A stretch of DNA of 64,000 bases from Verminephrobacter eiseniae EF01-2 (GTDB taxonomy: Bacteria > Pseudomonadota > Gammaproteobacteria > Burkholderiales > Burkholderiaceae_C). A program made the translations under genes and the position numbers. The stretch spans positions 1,736,001 to 1,800,000 of the forward strand of contig NC_008786.1 of the NCBI RefSeq assembly GCF_000015565.1, in the 5' to 3' direction. This document shows positions 42,002-50,704 of the stretch, in pieces. Under the pieces are notes generated by a model, which was given only the letters and a program-made list of their open reading frames with translations, was not told where the DNA came from and made no database searches. The stretch's first letter is position 1; each line of letters begins with the position of its first letter.

Positions 42002-42769
42002 TTAAGGTAGAGGATCGGGATATGCCGCATTCAGTCGAACGTCAGCATCAATGCCGGCATGCAGTAGCGCGTCCAAAAGGTTGTTTACTGGGGCCAGTTT
42101 GTCTTCCGCTTGCTCAATGAATCCGAGCAGGCGCTCGCGTTTACCATTGAAAAATTGGGCATGACCAAACAACACCGCCTTGGGGATACCGGTAGTGCCC
42201 GAGCTATGGCAGATCATCACGATATCCGGGTCACTGACGGTGACCGGCCAGTCCTGTATCACTGGTGTGCCCAATGGCACCGCTGCCCCTTGGACAAAGC
42301 CGGCATTAAAAACGGATAAGCTCTTCAATATATCGGCAAGGTTCCAGCGGGCATTGGTTTCTTGATCATAGATAAAGACATCAAATCCATTGCGTTGAGC
42401 GTATGAGTTGGCAAGATCAGCGCGCAAGTGACCATTGATCAGCACCGGGATGCAACCGAGACTGCCCAGTGCCAAGAAGTGCAGAAATGATGGAATACCA
42501 TCGCCCAAGTACAGGCAGACGCGACGGCCGGCACGAATGCCCTGATGTTGATACCAGGCCGCCAGATCACGGACCGCCAGGAATAGGCTACTCAACGAGA
42601 AGGCTTGATAGGCTGCGCCCGAAGGCCCGACATAGGGTTTTTCAAGAAAAAGAAAGTCCTCATCGCCTCCGCCATAAGCAGCATGCGCTTTGAACAGAAA
42701 ATTGCCGGCCCCAAGTTTGGGGTCATTGAACAGTTTGTTCCTGGCTTGTAATTTGGCAAATTCGCTCAT
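42002..42769 (-). CDS. AMP-binding acyl-CoA ligase, C-terminal half missing
   Basis: A 255-residue protein that matches only the first part of an adenylate-forming ligase. The phosphate-binding loop is present (HSSGTTGIPKAV), preceded by the usual N-terminal fold (RAGRRVCLYLGDGIPSFLHF). Homology ends shortly after the loop; the remaining about 35 residues are unrelated, and the A5-A10 motifs and the C-terminal lid are missing. It is either a truncated relic or an unusual half-enzyme. It sits inside an operon whose other genes look complete except pabA. Confidence 0.7.
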   Translation of the reverse strand: MSEFAKLQARNKLFNDPKLGAGNFLFKAHAAYGGGDEDFLFLEKPYVGPSGAAYQAFSLSSLFLAVRDLAAWYQHQGIRAGRRVCLYLGDGIPSFLHFLALGSLGCIPVLINGHLRADLANSYAQRNGFDVFIYDQETNARWNLADILKSLSVFNAGFVQGAAVPLGTPVIQDWPVTVSDPDIVMICHSSGTTGIPKAVLFGHAQFFNGKRERLLGFIEQAEDKLAPVNNLLDALLHAGIDADVRLNAAYPDPLP

Positions 42770-42823
42770 TTCAATCTCGTTTTTTGTCGTGCCGTCGAAG
42801 CCCGATGCGGGCAGGCTCAGTGT

Positions 42824-43258
42824 TTACTGGCGCATGCCAATGGCAAGGCGGGTCATTGCATTCATCAGCGCGATGGCGAAGGTCAGATCGGAAATTTCCT
42901 GATCGCTGAAATGCTCCTTCAGCGGGAAGAAGGCTTCGTCCGGGGCGTGGGTATCGGCCACATGGGTCAGCGATTCGGCCCACTCCAATGCCGACTTCTC
43001 GCGCTGGCTGAACTGGGAGCTGACGCGCCAGCCGGCCAGTTCGGCCAGACGACGATCCGTCTCATTGCGCTCACGCAAGGTTTTGGTGTGCATATTCAGG
43101 CAATACGAGCAACCGTTGATCTGCGCGACGCGCAGATAGACAAGTTCGATCAATGGCAAACCCAGGGGACTGGCCTCCAGATCGACCTTGATTTGACGCA
43201 ACCCTTGCAATAGCTGTGGTGAAAGTTCGTAGTACGGAAGGCGTAAACTGCTTTTCAT
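42824..43258 (-). CDS. AhpD/carboxymuconolactone decarboxylase-like protein
   Basis: A 144-residue CMD/AhpD-family protein with the redox CxxC and downstream histidine in INGCSYCLNMHTKTL and a C-terminal ALMNAMTRLAIG. Such proteins act as peroxidase partners or thiol-disulfide enzymes. It is 54 bp upstream of the ligase fragment in the same operon as a DoxX protein, a frequent pairing. Confidence 0.87.
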   Translation of the reverse strand: MKSSLRLPYYELSPQLLQGLRQIKVDLEASPLGLPLIELVYLRVAQINGCSYCLNMHTKTLRERNETDRRLAELAGWRVSSQFSQREKSALEWAESLTHVADTHAPDEAFFPLKEHFSDQEISDLTFAIALMNAMTRLAIGMRQ

Positions 43259-43313
43259 GGTGGAAGCTCCTATGTTGACGATGACGGGAAGTGAGCGTGG
43301 TGTGCGATATGCC

Positions 43314-43757
43314 TCAAGGCGTCTGCCGAGTGCCTTGGGGCGTTTCCGTAATGCAGGTCAAATAGACCAAATAGGCGCAGGCGGCGCAAGTCAGAACGCT
43401 GAAATTGAGCGCCAACTTCAAGCTTTGAAAAGCCGCCATGCTGATGGCGAAGATCAGCAACAAAATGGCACTCAGCCAAGCGGTCATGCGCAACTGGATG
43501 CCAAACAATAGGAACAAACCCAGAACGGCTTCCAATACGTTCACCAACCAGGCTAGAACTGGAATCAGGGGCGCGAGAGCCCAAGGCGTGAGCTTGGCAA
43601 CATGGCGGTAAAAGTAGTCCATGCTGCCCCAGGAGACCCCCAAGTCCCCGATCTTGCCCCACAAACCAAAACGATCTGCTACGGCGGATAAGAACGCTGT
43701 CGCCAGCGCGATGCGGGCGACGAGCAGCACAAATCTCAAAGAGTTTTCTTTCTGCAT
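43314..43757 (-). CDS. DoxX-family membrane protein
   Basis: A 147-residue protein with four membrane helices: LRFVLLVARIALATAFLSAV, LVNVLEAVLGLFLLFGIQLR and others, typical of DoxX. It is the first gene of the minus-strand operon that runs to 39395. The start at 43755-43757 has a GAGG ribosome-binding site; the in-frame ATG at 43790 is less likely. Confidence 0.82.
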   Translation of the reverse strand: MQKENSLRFVLLVARIALATAFLSAVADRFGLWGKIGDLGVSWGSMDYFYRHVAKLTPWALAPLIPVLAWLVNVLEAVLGLFLLFGIQLRMTAWLSAILLLIFAISMAAFQSLKLALNFSVLTCAACAYLVYLTCITETPQGTRQTP

Positions 43758-43839
43758 GACAGCCTCTTCTTTCTCGTACGGGATAGGCACGATCAGATTT
43801 CATACGGCTTGGAATATTTCCCATGCCAACGAAACGAGA

Positions 43840-43852
43840 AGATACGGTATCT
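43840..43852. promoter_or_regulatory. Palindrome AGATACgGTATCT upstream of the DoxX operon
   Basis: A 13-bp perfect palindrome about 80 bp upstream of the doxX-like start, in AT-rich sequence. The GATAC half-site matches the palindrome at 37197. It is a candidate operator for the MocR regulator; this is inference. Confidence 0.4.
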
Positions 43853-44004
43853 GGCAGTTTTTACTAAGGGGCAAGAATTGCTATTTCGACCATGACAAGC
43901 GATGAGCCGGCCGAACAGAGGAATACAGGGAAGCGCTGGAGAATTGTTGGAATTTCGCACAATGCCGGTTGAATGCGAGGGGCGCTGGTCGGTGGATACC
44001 GGGG

Positions 44005-44199
44005 CTACCAACAAGTGGGGAAGCGGGCAGGCGGCGACCTGTGGAGCGCCGACGGCATCACCGAAATCCGGCTGCGGGTGGCCTCTGCCGTCGTGCTTTT
44101 CCACGCTTGCCCATTCTTGCACGTCGGAATGATCGCGCTCGCACCACGGGCGGCAATCGCTTCATGGCAGCCCTTGGTGGCATACACCCCCGTCGCCAC
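44005..44199 (-). pseudogene. IS5-type transposase fragment
   Basis: The minus strand encodes VYATKGCHEAIAARGASAII then PTCKNGQAWKSTTAEATRSR, a segment of the DDE domain of IS5-group transposases. Neither the beginning nor the end of the gene is present. It marks the right edge of the AT-rich acquired segment. Confidence 0.65.
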
Positions 44200-44253
44200 T
44201 GATGGCGATGAACGCCGCAGTCACCTGACGCCGGTTCGCAACCGCAACGGGCC

Positions 44254-44979
44254 TCAGCATTTCCTGGCGGCCGCCAGCACGGCGGTCAGCAGTTGCTTGC
44301 GCCGCCTGTGGAGCCGCTCGATCGGCGCTCCGATGCCAAGACCAAGCCGCTGGCCACGGATCAAGGTTTGCACCAGCGCGGCGATCACGCCCGCGCCCGT
44401 GGTCGCGAGATTCGCCGATTCATAGTGTCCTTGGTCGCGCGCCAGCGCGACGGCGCGGAGGGTCTCGGCAATCTTCGCCGGATGTCCGGCCCTGCCGACC
44501 TCGGCGTTGTAGCGGCGCAGGAGCAGACCGATCTGCTCGTCCTCCAATTGGCTCATCAGCAAAATGCCGATGGCGGATCGGTGTATGGGGCGCATCGTCC
44601 CTGGCGACGGCGAAAAGCGCAGCGCATGCTGCGATTCGATGACCGACAGATATTGCAGTTGCAAGCCACTTTGACGCCCGAGCAGGACGGTTTCGCCGGT
44701 CTCGGCGGCCAGTCGGCGCATCGCATCCTGAATGGCTTCCGGCCGATCCGGCATGCGCGTCGTCCAGTCGCCGAGAAAGGAAATCCGTATCGACGGGCAA
44801 TACTCGCGCTTGGCGGCATCGAATTCCATGTAGCCCCGGGCCACCAGCGACTTGAGCAGCATCGAGACACTCGACTGGGGCGCGCCAAGCCTCTCGACGA
44901 TGTCCGCGACCCGCAGCGGCCGCCGTTCGGCCTCGAACATTTCGAGCAATTCGAATACGCGCACCGCCGACTTCACCAT
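44254..44979 (-). CDS. IclR-family transcriptional regulator
   Basis: A 241-residue regulator. The N-terminal winged helix (VKSAVRVFELLEMFEAERRP, then VADIVERLGAPQSSVSMLLK) is followed by the IclR effector domain (GETVLLGRQSGLQLQYLSVI, GTMRPIHRSAIG). I take the ATG at 44977-44979, with the ATG at 45013-45015 as an alternative. It is divergent from the redox locus to the right and is the likely regulator of it. The roughly 360 bp between them contain no recognised gene and would hold the promoters. Confidence 0.88.
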   Translation of the reverse strand: MVKSAVRVFELLEMFEAERRPLRVADIVERLGAPQSSVSMLLKSLVARGYMEFDAAKREYCPSIRISFLGDWTTRMPDRPEAIQDAMRRLAAETGETVLLGRQSGLQLQYLSVIESQHALRFSPSPGTMRPIHRSAIGILLMSQLEDEQIGLLLRRYNAEVGRAGHPAKIAETLRAVALARDQGHYESANLATTGAGVIAALVQTLIRGQRLGLGIGAPIERLHRRRKQLLTAVLAAARKC

Positions 44980-45337
44980 TGCCGCTTTCCAACCGATGCT
45001 CGCGCTGCCACCCATGTGGTTCAGGCAAGGTAACTTGCCGAGCCAACCCGTCGCCGCAGACTGTAATCCACAACCTGATGCAAGCACCACCCGGCCTCGG
45101 CACACTTGCGACCGATCGGGGTGGGCTGAAGGAACCTGAAGGGCCGTTTGCGTTCGTCAGTGTCCCATTGCAATGGCATGAGGACAGCGCGGGCAGCGGC
45201 TTGCGTGCCATGCACCGGTGCCAGGCGCTGGCGCCTTGGCGCACCCGGGCGCCAAGGTGTCCGCGGGAAACCACCAGTGCGCTGCGGCGCTGCGCTCGTT
45301 ACCGTTGCAACATTTGGCGAGCGCATGAGAGGCAAAG

Positions 45338-46066
45338 ATGGGCGACGACATGCATCATCCCCCGCCACGGCGGCATTTTCTGCGACAAGCCATCAGCGTT
45401 GCAGGCGCGGCGCTCGTTGCGACGGGCGCCAATGCCGCTAATGCCACTAATGCCGCCAACACGCCTGCGGCCATGCCGGCGCCGGTCGGCTACCAATGCT
45501 TCAGCGCGGATGAGGCTGCGTTCACGGAAACCATGGTGAACGTCATGTGCCCTGCCGACCAGTTCACGCCCAACGGGGTGGATTGCGGCTTGGCGATCTT
45601 CATCGACCGCCAATTGAGCGGCGCATTCGGACAGGGCGCAGGCCGCTATATGAGCGGTCCGTGGCGCGAAGGAAAACCGGAGTTGGGGCTGCAACTGCCT
45701 TTGACGCCCGAACAGTTCTACAAAGCCGGCGTGCAGGCAGCCAATCACCAGGCGCAAAAGAAATTCGGCAAGACATTCGATCAGTTGCCATCGGCCGATG
45801 CCGACGCTTTCCTGAATGAAATCGCCGGCGGCAAGATCGGCGATGACGACATTCCGCTGGCATCCTGGTTCAACGATTTGGTGTACCCCTTGTTTACGCA
45901 AGCCTGTTATGCAGACCCGCTCTATGGCGGCAATGGCGACAAGGTGTTCTGGAAGATGATCGGCTATCCGGGATTGCCGGCGACGCACACGCTCGACATG
46001 GTCGACTATCGCGGCAAGCCCTATCCGGGCGCGCAGGATCCCAAGTCCATTCTCGATTTCGGCTGA
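45338..46066 (+). CDS. Gluconate 2-dehydrogenase subunit 3-like protein
   Basis: A 242-residue small (gamma) subunit of the membrane-associated gluconate 2-dehydrogenase type. It has a twin-arginine-like N-terminus (PPPRRHFLRQAISVAGAALV), so it and its flavoprotein partner are probably exported by Tat. FSADEAAFTETMVNVMCPAD and CGLAIFIDRQLSGAFGQGAG are typical of this subunit. The GMC subunit follows after 8 bp. Confidence 0.9.
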   Translation: MGDDMHHPPPRRHFLRQAISVAGAALVATGANAANATNAANTPAAMPAPVGYQCFSADEAAFTETMVNVMCPADQFTPNGVDCGLAIFIDRQLSGAFGQGAGRYMSGPWREGKPELGLQLPLTPEQFYKAGVQAANHQAQKKFGKTFDQLPSADADAFLNEIAGGKIGDDDIPLASWFNDLVYPLFTQACYADPLYGGNGDKVFWKMIGYPGLPATHTLDMVDYRGKPYPGAQDPKSILDFG

Positions 46067-46074
46067 GGGCCGCG

Positions 46075-47835
46075 ATGATCAAAAAACTCGAAAGACGGAC
46101 CGTCGTGATCGTCGGTGGCGGCCTGACTGCCGGGCTGATGGCACGCCAATTGACGGCGCAGGCCATCGATGTTCTGGTGCTCGAACGCGGTGGCGACCAC
46201 ACCCATGGCGCAGCAGCCCGGCTGCCGAGCCAGCGCGACGAACTGCGCTGGGGCGTGCGCCAGGGCCTGATGCAGAAATGGAATGTGCAGACCTACAGCT
46301 TGCGCCATTCGCGCAGCGACGCTTCGCTGCCCGTGCGCTGGATGGAAGCCTTTCTGCCCGGCGAGGGTATGGGCGGCGCGGCGAGCCATTGGAACGGACA
46401 CACATGGCGCTGGGCCGGGTACGACCCGACCCTGCGCACGCGCTATGCGCAGCGCTACGGCAGCAAGGCGATTGCGTCGACCATGCCGCTGCAGGACTGG
46501 GGCGTCACCTACGAGGAGATGGAGCCTTACCACGATTTGTTTGAAAAGCTGTTCGGCTTGTCGGGCACGGCAGGTAACGTGCACGGCGAAACGCGGCCCG
46601 GGGGCAATCCCTTCGAGGCGCCGCGCCGGGGTGAGTACCCGCAAAAAGCGCTGGAAATTACCGAGGCAGGATTGATTTTCAAGCAGGCCGCCGAAAAGAT
46701 GGGCTATCACCCGTTCCCGATACCGGCAGCCAATTCCTCCGGGGTGTACACCAACCCCGACGGTCAGAAACTCGGCCAGTGCCAGTATTGCGGCCATTGC
46801 GAACGGTTCATCTGCGAAGCGCAGGCCAAGGCGTCTGCGGACGTTTTGCTGTACCCGATGCTCAGGCAGCGCAAGGGATTTGAGTTGCGCCTGCACAGCC
46901 ATGTGCTGGGCGTGAATTACGAGCGCCAGGCCCAGCGCGTGACCGGCGTGCGCTATGTCGATGGGCGCAGCGGCAAAGAATACGAGCAGCCGGCCGATGT
47001 CGTCGTGCTCGGCGCGTTCACGATGACCAACAACAAGTTGCTGATGCTCGACGAGATCGGCGTTGCGTATGATCCGCTCACCGGCAAAGGCGTGGTCGGC
47101 AGGAACTTCTGCTACCAGACCAATTCAGGGGTCGGCATCTTCATGAAAGACCGCTGGATCAATCCTTTCCTGGCCAGCGGCAGCACCGGCATGGTGATCG
47201 ACGACTTCAACAACGACAACTTCGACCACACCGGACTCGGCTTCCTGGGCGGCGGCATGATCAGCGCCAGCGTATTCAACGGCCGCCCCATTACCGCGCG
47301 CCGTCTGCCGCCCGGCACTGCGCGCTGGGGCACCCGGTGGAAGCAGGCCAATGCCGATTGGTATGCGCACTCGTTCGGTTTGTCGATTCAGGGCAGTTGC
47401 TACCCCGACACCGGGAACTTCCTCGATCTCGATCCGGTATACAAAGACGCCTACGGCCAGCCGCTGGTGCGCATGACTTTCGACTGGCGCGACAACGAGA
47501 TGAAGATGTCGGCCTACGTGACGAAGAAGATGGACGAAATCGCCAAGTCCATCGGGGCCGACATCGTCTCCCCGGCAATACCGCGCAAGAGCCCGTTCGA
47601 CACGCGCATTTATCAAAGCACGCATGTCACCGGCGGCACGCCGATGGGCACGGACCCGGCAACCAGCGTCGTCACGCCGCACCTGCAGCATTGGGATGCG
47701 CAAAATCTGTTCGTGGTCGGCGCTTCGGTGTTTCAGCACAACTCCGGCTACAACCCGACCGGCCCGTTGGCGGCGTTGGCGCTGCGGCTGGGCGATGATC
47801 TGGTGCGCTACGTTCAGCGTCCGCGCATGTTGTGA
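46075..47835 (+). CDS. GMC oxidoreductase (gluconate 2-dehydrogenase flavoprotein-like)
   Basis: A 586-residue FAD-dependent GMC-family dehydrogenase. The FAD-binding motif VVIVGGGLTAGLMARQL opens the protein, GMGGAASHWNGHTWRW is the GMC signature, and the C-terminal histidine regions are HVTGGTPMGTD and FQHNSGYNPTG. It has no own signal peptide and probably rides with the Tat-exported subunit 3. Electrons normally pass to a cytochrome c subunit; two small cytochromes lie downstream. Confidence 0.9.
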   Translation: MIKKLERRTVVIVGGGLTAGLMARQLTAQAIDVLVLERGGDHTHGAAARLPSQRDELRWGVRQGLMQKWNVQTYSLRHSRSDASLPVRWMEAFLPGEGMGGAASHWNGHTWRWAGYDPTLRTRYAQRYGSKAIASTMPLQDWGVTYEEMEPYHDLFEKLFGLSGTAGNVHGETRPGGNPFEAPRRGEYPQKALEITEAGLIFKQAAEKMGYHPFPIPAANSSGVYTNPDGQKLGQCQYCGHCERFICEAQAKASADVLLYPMLRQRKGFELRLHSHVLGVNYERQAQRVTGVRYVDGRSGKEYEQPADVVVLGAFTMTNNKLLMLDEIGVAYDPLTGKGVVGRNFCYQTNSGVGIFMKDRWINPFLASGSTGMVIDDFNNDNFDHTGLGFLGGGMISASVFNGRPITARRLPPGTARWGTRWKQANADWYAHSFGLSIQGSCYPDTGNFLDLDPVYKDAYGQPLVRMTFDWRDNEMKMSAYVTKKMDEIAKSIGADIVSPAIPRKSPFDTRIYQSTHVTGGTPMGTDPATSVVTPHLQHWDAQNLFVVGASVFQHNSGYNPTGPLAALALRLGDDLVRYVQRPRML

Positions 47836-47937
47836 TCGAAGTGCGGCGTTTTGCCGTTTTGCCCCGTTTTGCCGTTTTGCAATACCCGCCGCCGGCACGC
47901 TGCGCATCACGATGCACCACGATCAGGAGACTTCGCC

Positions 47938-49167
47938 ATGAGCCCGCAACCTGTTTTGCTGCCCCGGCGCCATTGGCTGGCAGGCAGTGGCGCCGCACTG
48001 GCTGCAGCTGCGCTGGCCCGCACCGGCCCTGCGGCGGCAGCGGGCGAAACGCCAGCGCCGGGGGCCGCCGGTGCGACCAAGCCGCTGCCCGCCTATGCGG
48101 CCTGGAAAGACCCGTCGAGCCTCATCGTGCACAGCAGCAACACCATCGAGACCAGGCGCAGCGCATTCGGCACCGGCGTCATTACGCCTTTCGGGCAACT
48201 CTACGTGCGCAACAACCTGCCCGCGCCGGACGCCTCCATCCTGGCCGAACGCGATGCGTGGCAGATCAGCATCGAAGGCGTGAAAAATCCGCGCCAGCTC
48301 ACGCTGGGCGAGCTCAAACGCATGGGCATCGAGACCACGGCCATGGTGTTGCAGTGCTCAGGCAATGGCCGCAGCTACTTTCCGGACAAACCCGGTGGCA
48401 CGCCTTGGCAGGTGGGGGCAGCGGGCTGCGTGCTCTGGAGCGGTGTGCCCGTGCGTTGGGTGGTCGATGCGCTTGGCGGGGTGGACCCCGGCATGGCCTA
48501 CCTCACCGGCACCGGCGGCGAGAAGCTGCCCGATGGCATCGACCCCAAGAGCGTCATCGTCGAGCGCTCGGTGCCGGCCAGTGCCATGGCCGACGCCATG
48601 CTCGCTTGGGAAATGAACGGCGTGCCGATCCCGCTGGCCCACGGCGGCCCGTTGCGCCTGGTCGTGCCGGGCTACACCGGCGTCAACAGTGTCAAGTACG
48701 TCAAGCGCCTGGCCTTCACGGCCCGGGAGAGCGACGCCCGCATCATGACGCACGGCTACCGGCTCTCCCCGCCCGGCGGCAAAGGCGACCCCTCGCAGCC
48801 ATCGGTGCAGGAAATGTCGGTCAAGTCCTGGATCAACGGCCCGGGCACGGACGGCACCCGCCTGAAGGCCGCAGACGTGCAAATCCATGGGGTGGCCTTT
48901 GGCGGAATGCATGCCGTTGCCAAGGTCGAGGTGTCGCTGGACGCTGGCAAGACTTGGCAATTGGCCCGTCTGGCAGGCCCCGACCTCGGCCGCTTTGCCT
49001 GGCGCCAGTTCGTGTTCGCCGCGCGCCTGCCCGCCGGCCAGTTCACCCTGGCCAGCCGTGCCACGGATGCCGTCGGCAATGTGCAGCCCGAGCAGCGCAT
49101 GGAAAACGCCGGCGGCTACAACAACACCAGTTGGGCCGACCACGCCGTGAAAGTGAGTGTGGCATGA
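47938..49167 (+). CDS. Sulfite oxidase-family molybdopterin enzyme
   Basis: A 409-residue periplasmic molybdoenzyme. It has a Tat signal (PRRHWLAGSGAALAAAALAR) and the sulfite-oxidase molybdenum domain with the ligand cysteine in MVLQCSGNGRSYF, then VPGYTGVNSVKYVKRL, and a dimerisation domain ending NTSWADHAVKV. It resembles SorA/SoxC-type sulfite dehydrogenases. An AGGAG ribosome-binding site precedes the ATG at 47938. Small c-type cytochromes follow, as in SorAB. The substrate could be sulfite or another small molecule. Confidence 0.88.
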   Translation: MSPQPVLLPRRHWLAGSGAALAAAALARTGPAAAAGETPAPGAAGATKPLPAYAAWKDPSSLIVHSSNTIETRRSAFGTGVITPFGQLYVRNNLPAPDASILAERDAWQISIEGVKNPRQLTLGELKRMGIETTAMVLQCSGNGRSYFPDKPGGTPWQVGAAGCVLWSGVPVRWVVDALGGVDPGMAYLTGTGGEKLPDGIDPKSVIVERSVPASAMADAMLAWEMNGVPIPLAHGGPLRLVVPGYTGVNSVKYVKRLAFTARESDARIMTHGYRLSPPGGKGDPSQPSVQEMSVKSWINGPGTDGTRLKAADVQIHGVAFGGMHAVAKVEVSLDAGKTWQLARLAGPDLGRFAWRQFVFAARLPAGQFTLASRATDAVGNVQPEQRMENAGGYNNTSWADHAVKVSVA

Positions 49168-49180
49168 GCGCCGCCCGGCC

Positions 49181-49380
49181 GCCCGGCCGCCCGAAGGCGC
49201 TCATACCGCAGCCGAAGGCGAAGGTATCCCATCCATCGCCGCCCGGCCGCCCGAAGGCGCTCATACCGCAGCCGAAGGCGAAGGTATCCCATCCATCGCC
49301 GCCCGGCCGCCCGAAGGCGCTCATACCGCAGCCAAAGGCGAAGGTATCCCATCTATCGCCGCCCGGCCGCCCGAAGGTGC
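49181..49380 (+). repeat. 60-bp tandem repeat, 3.3 copies
   Basis: Three nearly identical 60-bp units at 49201-49260, 49261-49320 and 49321-49380, plus the last 20 bp of a unit at 49181-49200. Differences are single bases (for example GCCGAAGGCG versus GCCAAAGGCG). Since 60 is a multiple of three, all frames stay open, but it lies between the molybdoenzyme stop and the cytochrome start and is not needed by either protein. Confidence 0.93.
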
Positions 49381-49384
49381 TCCG

Positions 49385-49744
49385 GTGAGGCGCGGCGGTT
49401 GCGCCCGGGCGGTGTGGCCTGTTTTGGCGCTTGCCGGTGTCGCCTTGGCCGGCATCGGTTGCCCGTCAGCGGCTGCCGATGAAACCGCCCGGTTTGCGCA
49501 GGGCAAGGCCCTGTTCGCCCAGGGCAGCGTTCCCGCCTGCGCGCTGTGCCACACGCTGCGGGACGCCGGGGCAGAAGGCGCCGTAGGCCCCAGTCTGGAT
49601 GAGATCAAGCCTGACGCCAGGCGAGTAGCCAAGGCACTGCGCAACGGCCTGGGGCAGATGCCGTCTTACGATGGCCGGCTCACCGATGAGCAGATTGCGG
49701 CATTGGCGTTGTATGTGTCCAGGGTCAGTGGAGCAGCGCAATGA
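49385..49744 (+). CDS. Small c-type cytochrome
   Basis: A 119-residue periplasmic cytochrome c: signal peptide of about 30 residues, haem motif CALCH, and the distal MPSYDGRLTDEQIAALALYV that contains the methionine ligand. The start is the GTG at 49385; the frame remains open upstream through the tandem repeat, giving a low-complexity extension I reject. It overlaps the next cytochrome by 4 bp. It probably accepts electrons from the molybdoenzyme or the GMC enzyme. Confidence 0.83.
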   Translation: MRRGGCARAVWPVLALAGVALAGIGCPSAAADETARFAQGKALFAQGSVPACALCHTLRDAGAEGAVGPSLDEIKPDARRVAKALRNGLGQMPSYDGRLTDEQIAALALYVSRVSGAAQ

Positions 49745-50118
49745 AAATGGAACATGTTCGTCGGGCGGCGTTGGTTGCCGCCGTCATCGTGCCGGGCCTG
49801 CCGGCAGCGGCGCAAGATGTCAACGCAGGCCGGCAGGTCTTCGCGCAATGCGCCGCTTGCCATGCCGTCACCACTGCCAACGGCGTCGGTCCCGGCCTGT
49901 GGGGCATTGTCGGCAGCAAGTCGGCGTCGGTGCCGGGCTTTCGTTATGGCGCGGCGATCAAGCGCGCCCATCTGATCTGGGATGAAAAGAATCTGGATGC
50001 CTATATCGCCGACCCGCAGAAAGCGCTGCCGGGAACGCTGATGCCATTTTCGGGCATTGCCGATGCACAGCAACGCGCCGATCTGATTGCATACCTGAAA
50101 ACGATCAAGTCACCGTAG
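49741..50118 (+). CDS. Class I c-type cytochrome
   Basis: A 125-residue exported cytochrome c of the c2/c550 type: signal peptide ending AAAQD, haem motif CAACH, GPGLWGIVGSKSASVPGFRY and the C-terminal methionine ligand in LPGTLMPFSGI. It is the last gene of the redox locus and is translationally coupled to the preceding cytochrome. Confidence 0.92.
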   Translation: MKMEHVRRAALVAAVIVPGLPAAAQDVNAGRQVFAQCAACHAVTTANGVGPGLWGIVGSKSASVPGFRYGAAIKRAHLIWDEKNLDAYIADPQKALPGTLMPFSGIADAQQRADLIAYLKTIKSP

Positions 50119-50472
50119 CCCGCCCGGCAGGCAGGCAGGCAGGGGTGGCGTCCGGTTCTTCGGGGCAACAAACCGGTGCAGGCGGGCCTTGCATGCCATC
50201 GCGCCTGTTGCGGGCCGGCACCGAAGATGGCCAATGCGCGACAGGATGGCCGCCGCAACGTGCGTCCGGCGCGTCCGGCTTGCGGCACTCGAGGCCGCCC
50301 CGGGCGCAAGGTACTGCGGGAAAGCCCCAGTGCACCAGGCGGGTGCGGCCGTTACATTGGCAGCACTCGATGAGTGCACCCGAGCGTGCCAAACGAGGAG
50401 CCAGAGGAGACAGTCTTTCCTGCCAACAATAAAGAAGACCCCCAAGCACCCTGTGAGGTGCGTACCTTTCCA

Positions 50473-50499
50473 GGCGCCGGCGCTCCCGGCGCCTTTTTA
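50473..50499 (+). terminator. Rho-independent terminator
   Basis: GGCGCCGG and CCGGCGCC arms, 5-nt loop, then TTTTT. It lies about 355 bp after the cytochrome stop, too far for a simple end of that gene. Confidence 0.8.
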
Positions 50500-50698
50500 T
50501 TGCCTGTCCACTGGCGCGGTTCATGCTCTGGCTGCGAGAAGATCGGGGCGCCGCGTTGCCCCGCGCCAGCAGTTGCGTCTGTGGGCGCGGGCAGCCTGCT
50601 GCCGGATGTGGATCGCCTGCGGCATGGCATGGGTCGCCTGCGGCGAATTGGCACCTGAACGACCCTCTGATCCGTGGTTTGTAAAAAGTCCGCAACCC

Positions 50699-50704
50699 TA
50701 TAAT
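50699..50704 (+). promoter_or_regulatory. Candidate -10 box of the amino-acid ABC operon
   Basis: Perfect TATAAT 139 bp before the binding-protein start. Upstream TTTGTA/TTGTAA give only a weak -35 at short spacing. Confidence 0.4.

Noticed and set aside
43902..44425. Plus-strand open frames before the IclR gene
   Set aside because: They are antisense to an IS5 transposase fragment and the IclR gene and show no similarity of their own.
49181..49380. Possible CRISPR array
   Set aside because: The 60-bp units are contiguous with no unique spacers and no cas genes are present.
49157..49384. N-terminal extension of the first cytochrome through the tandem repeat
   Set aside because: The repeat unit is a multiple of three, so the frame stays open by construction; a good signal peptide starts at the GTG at 49385.
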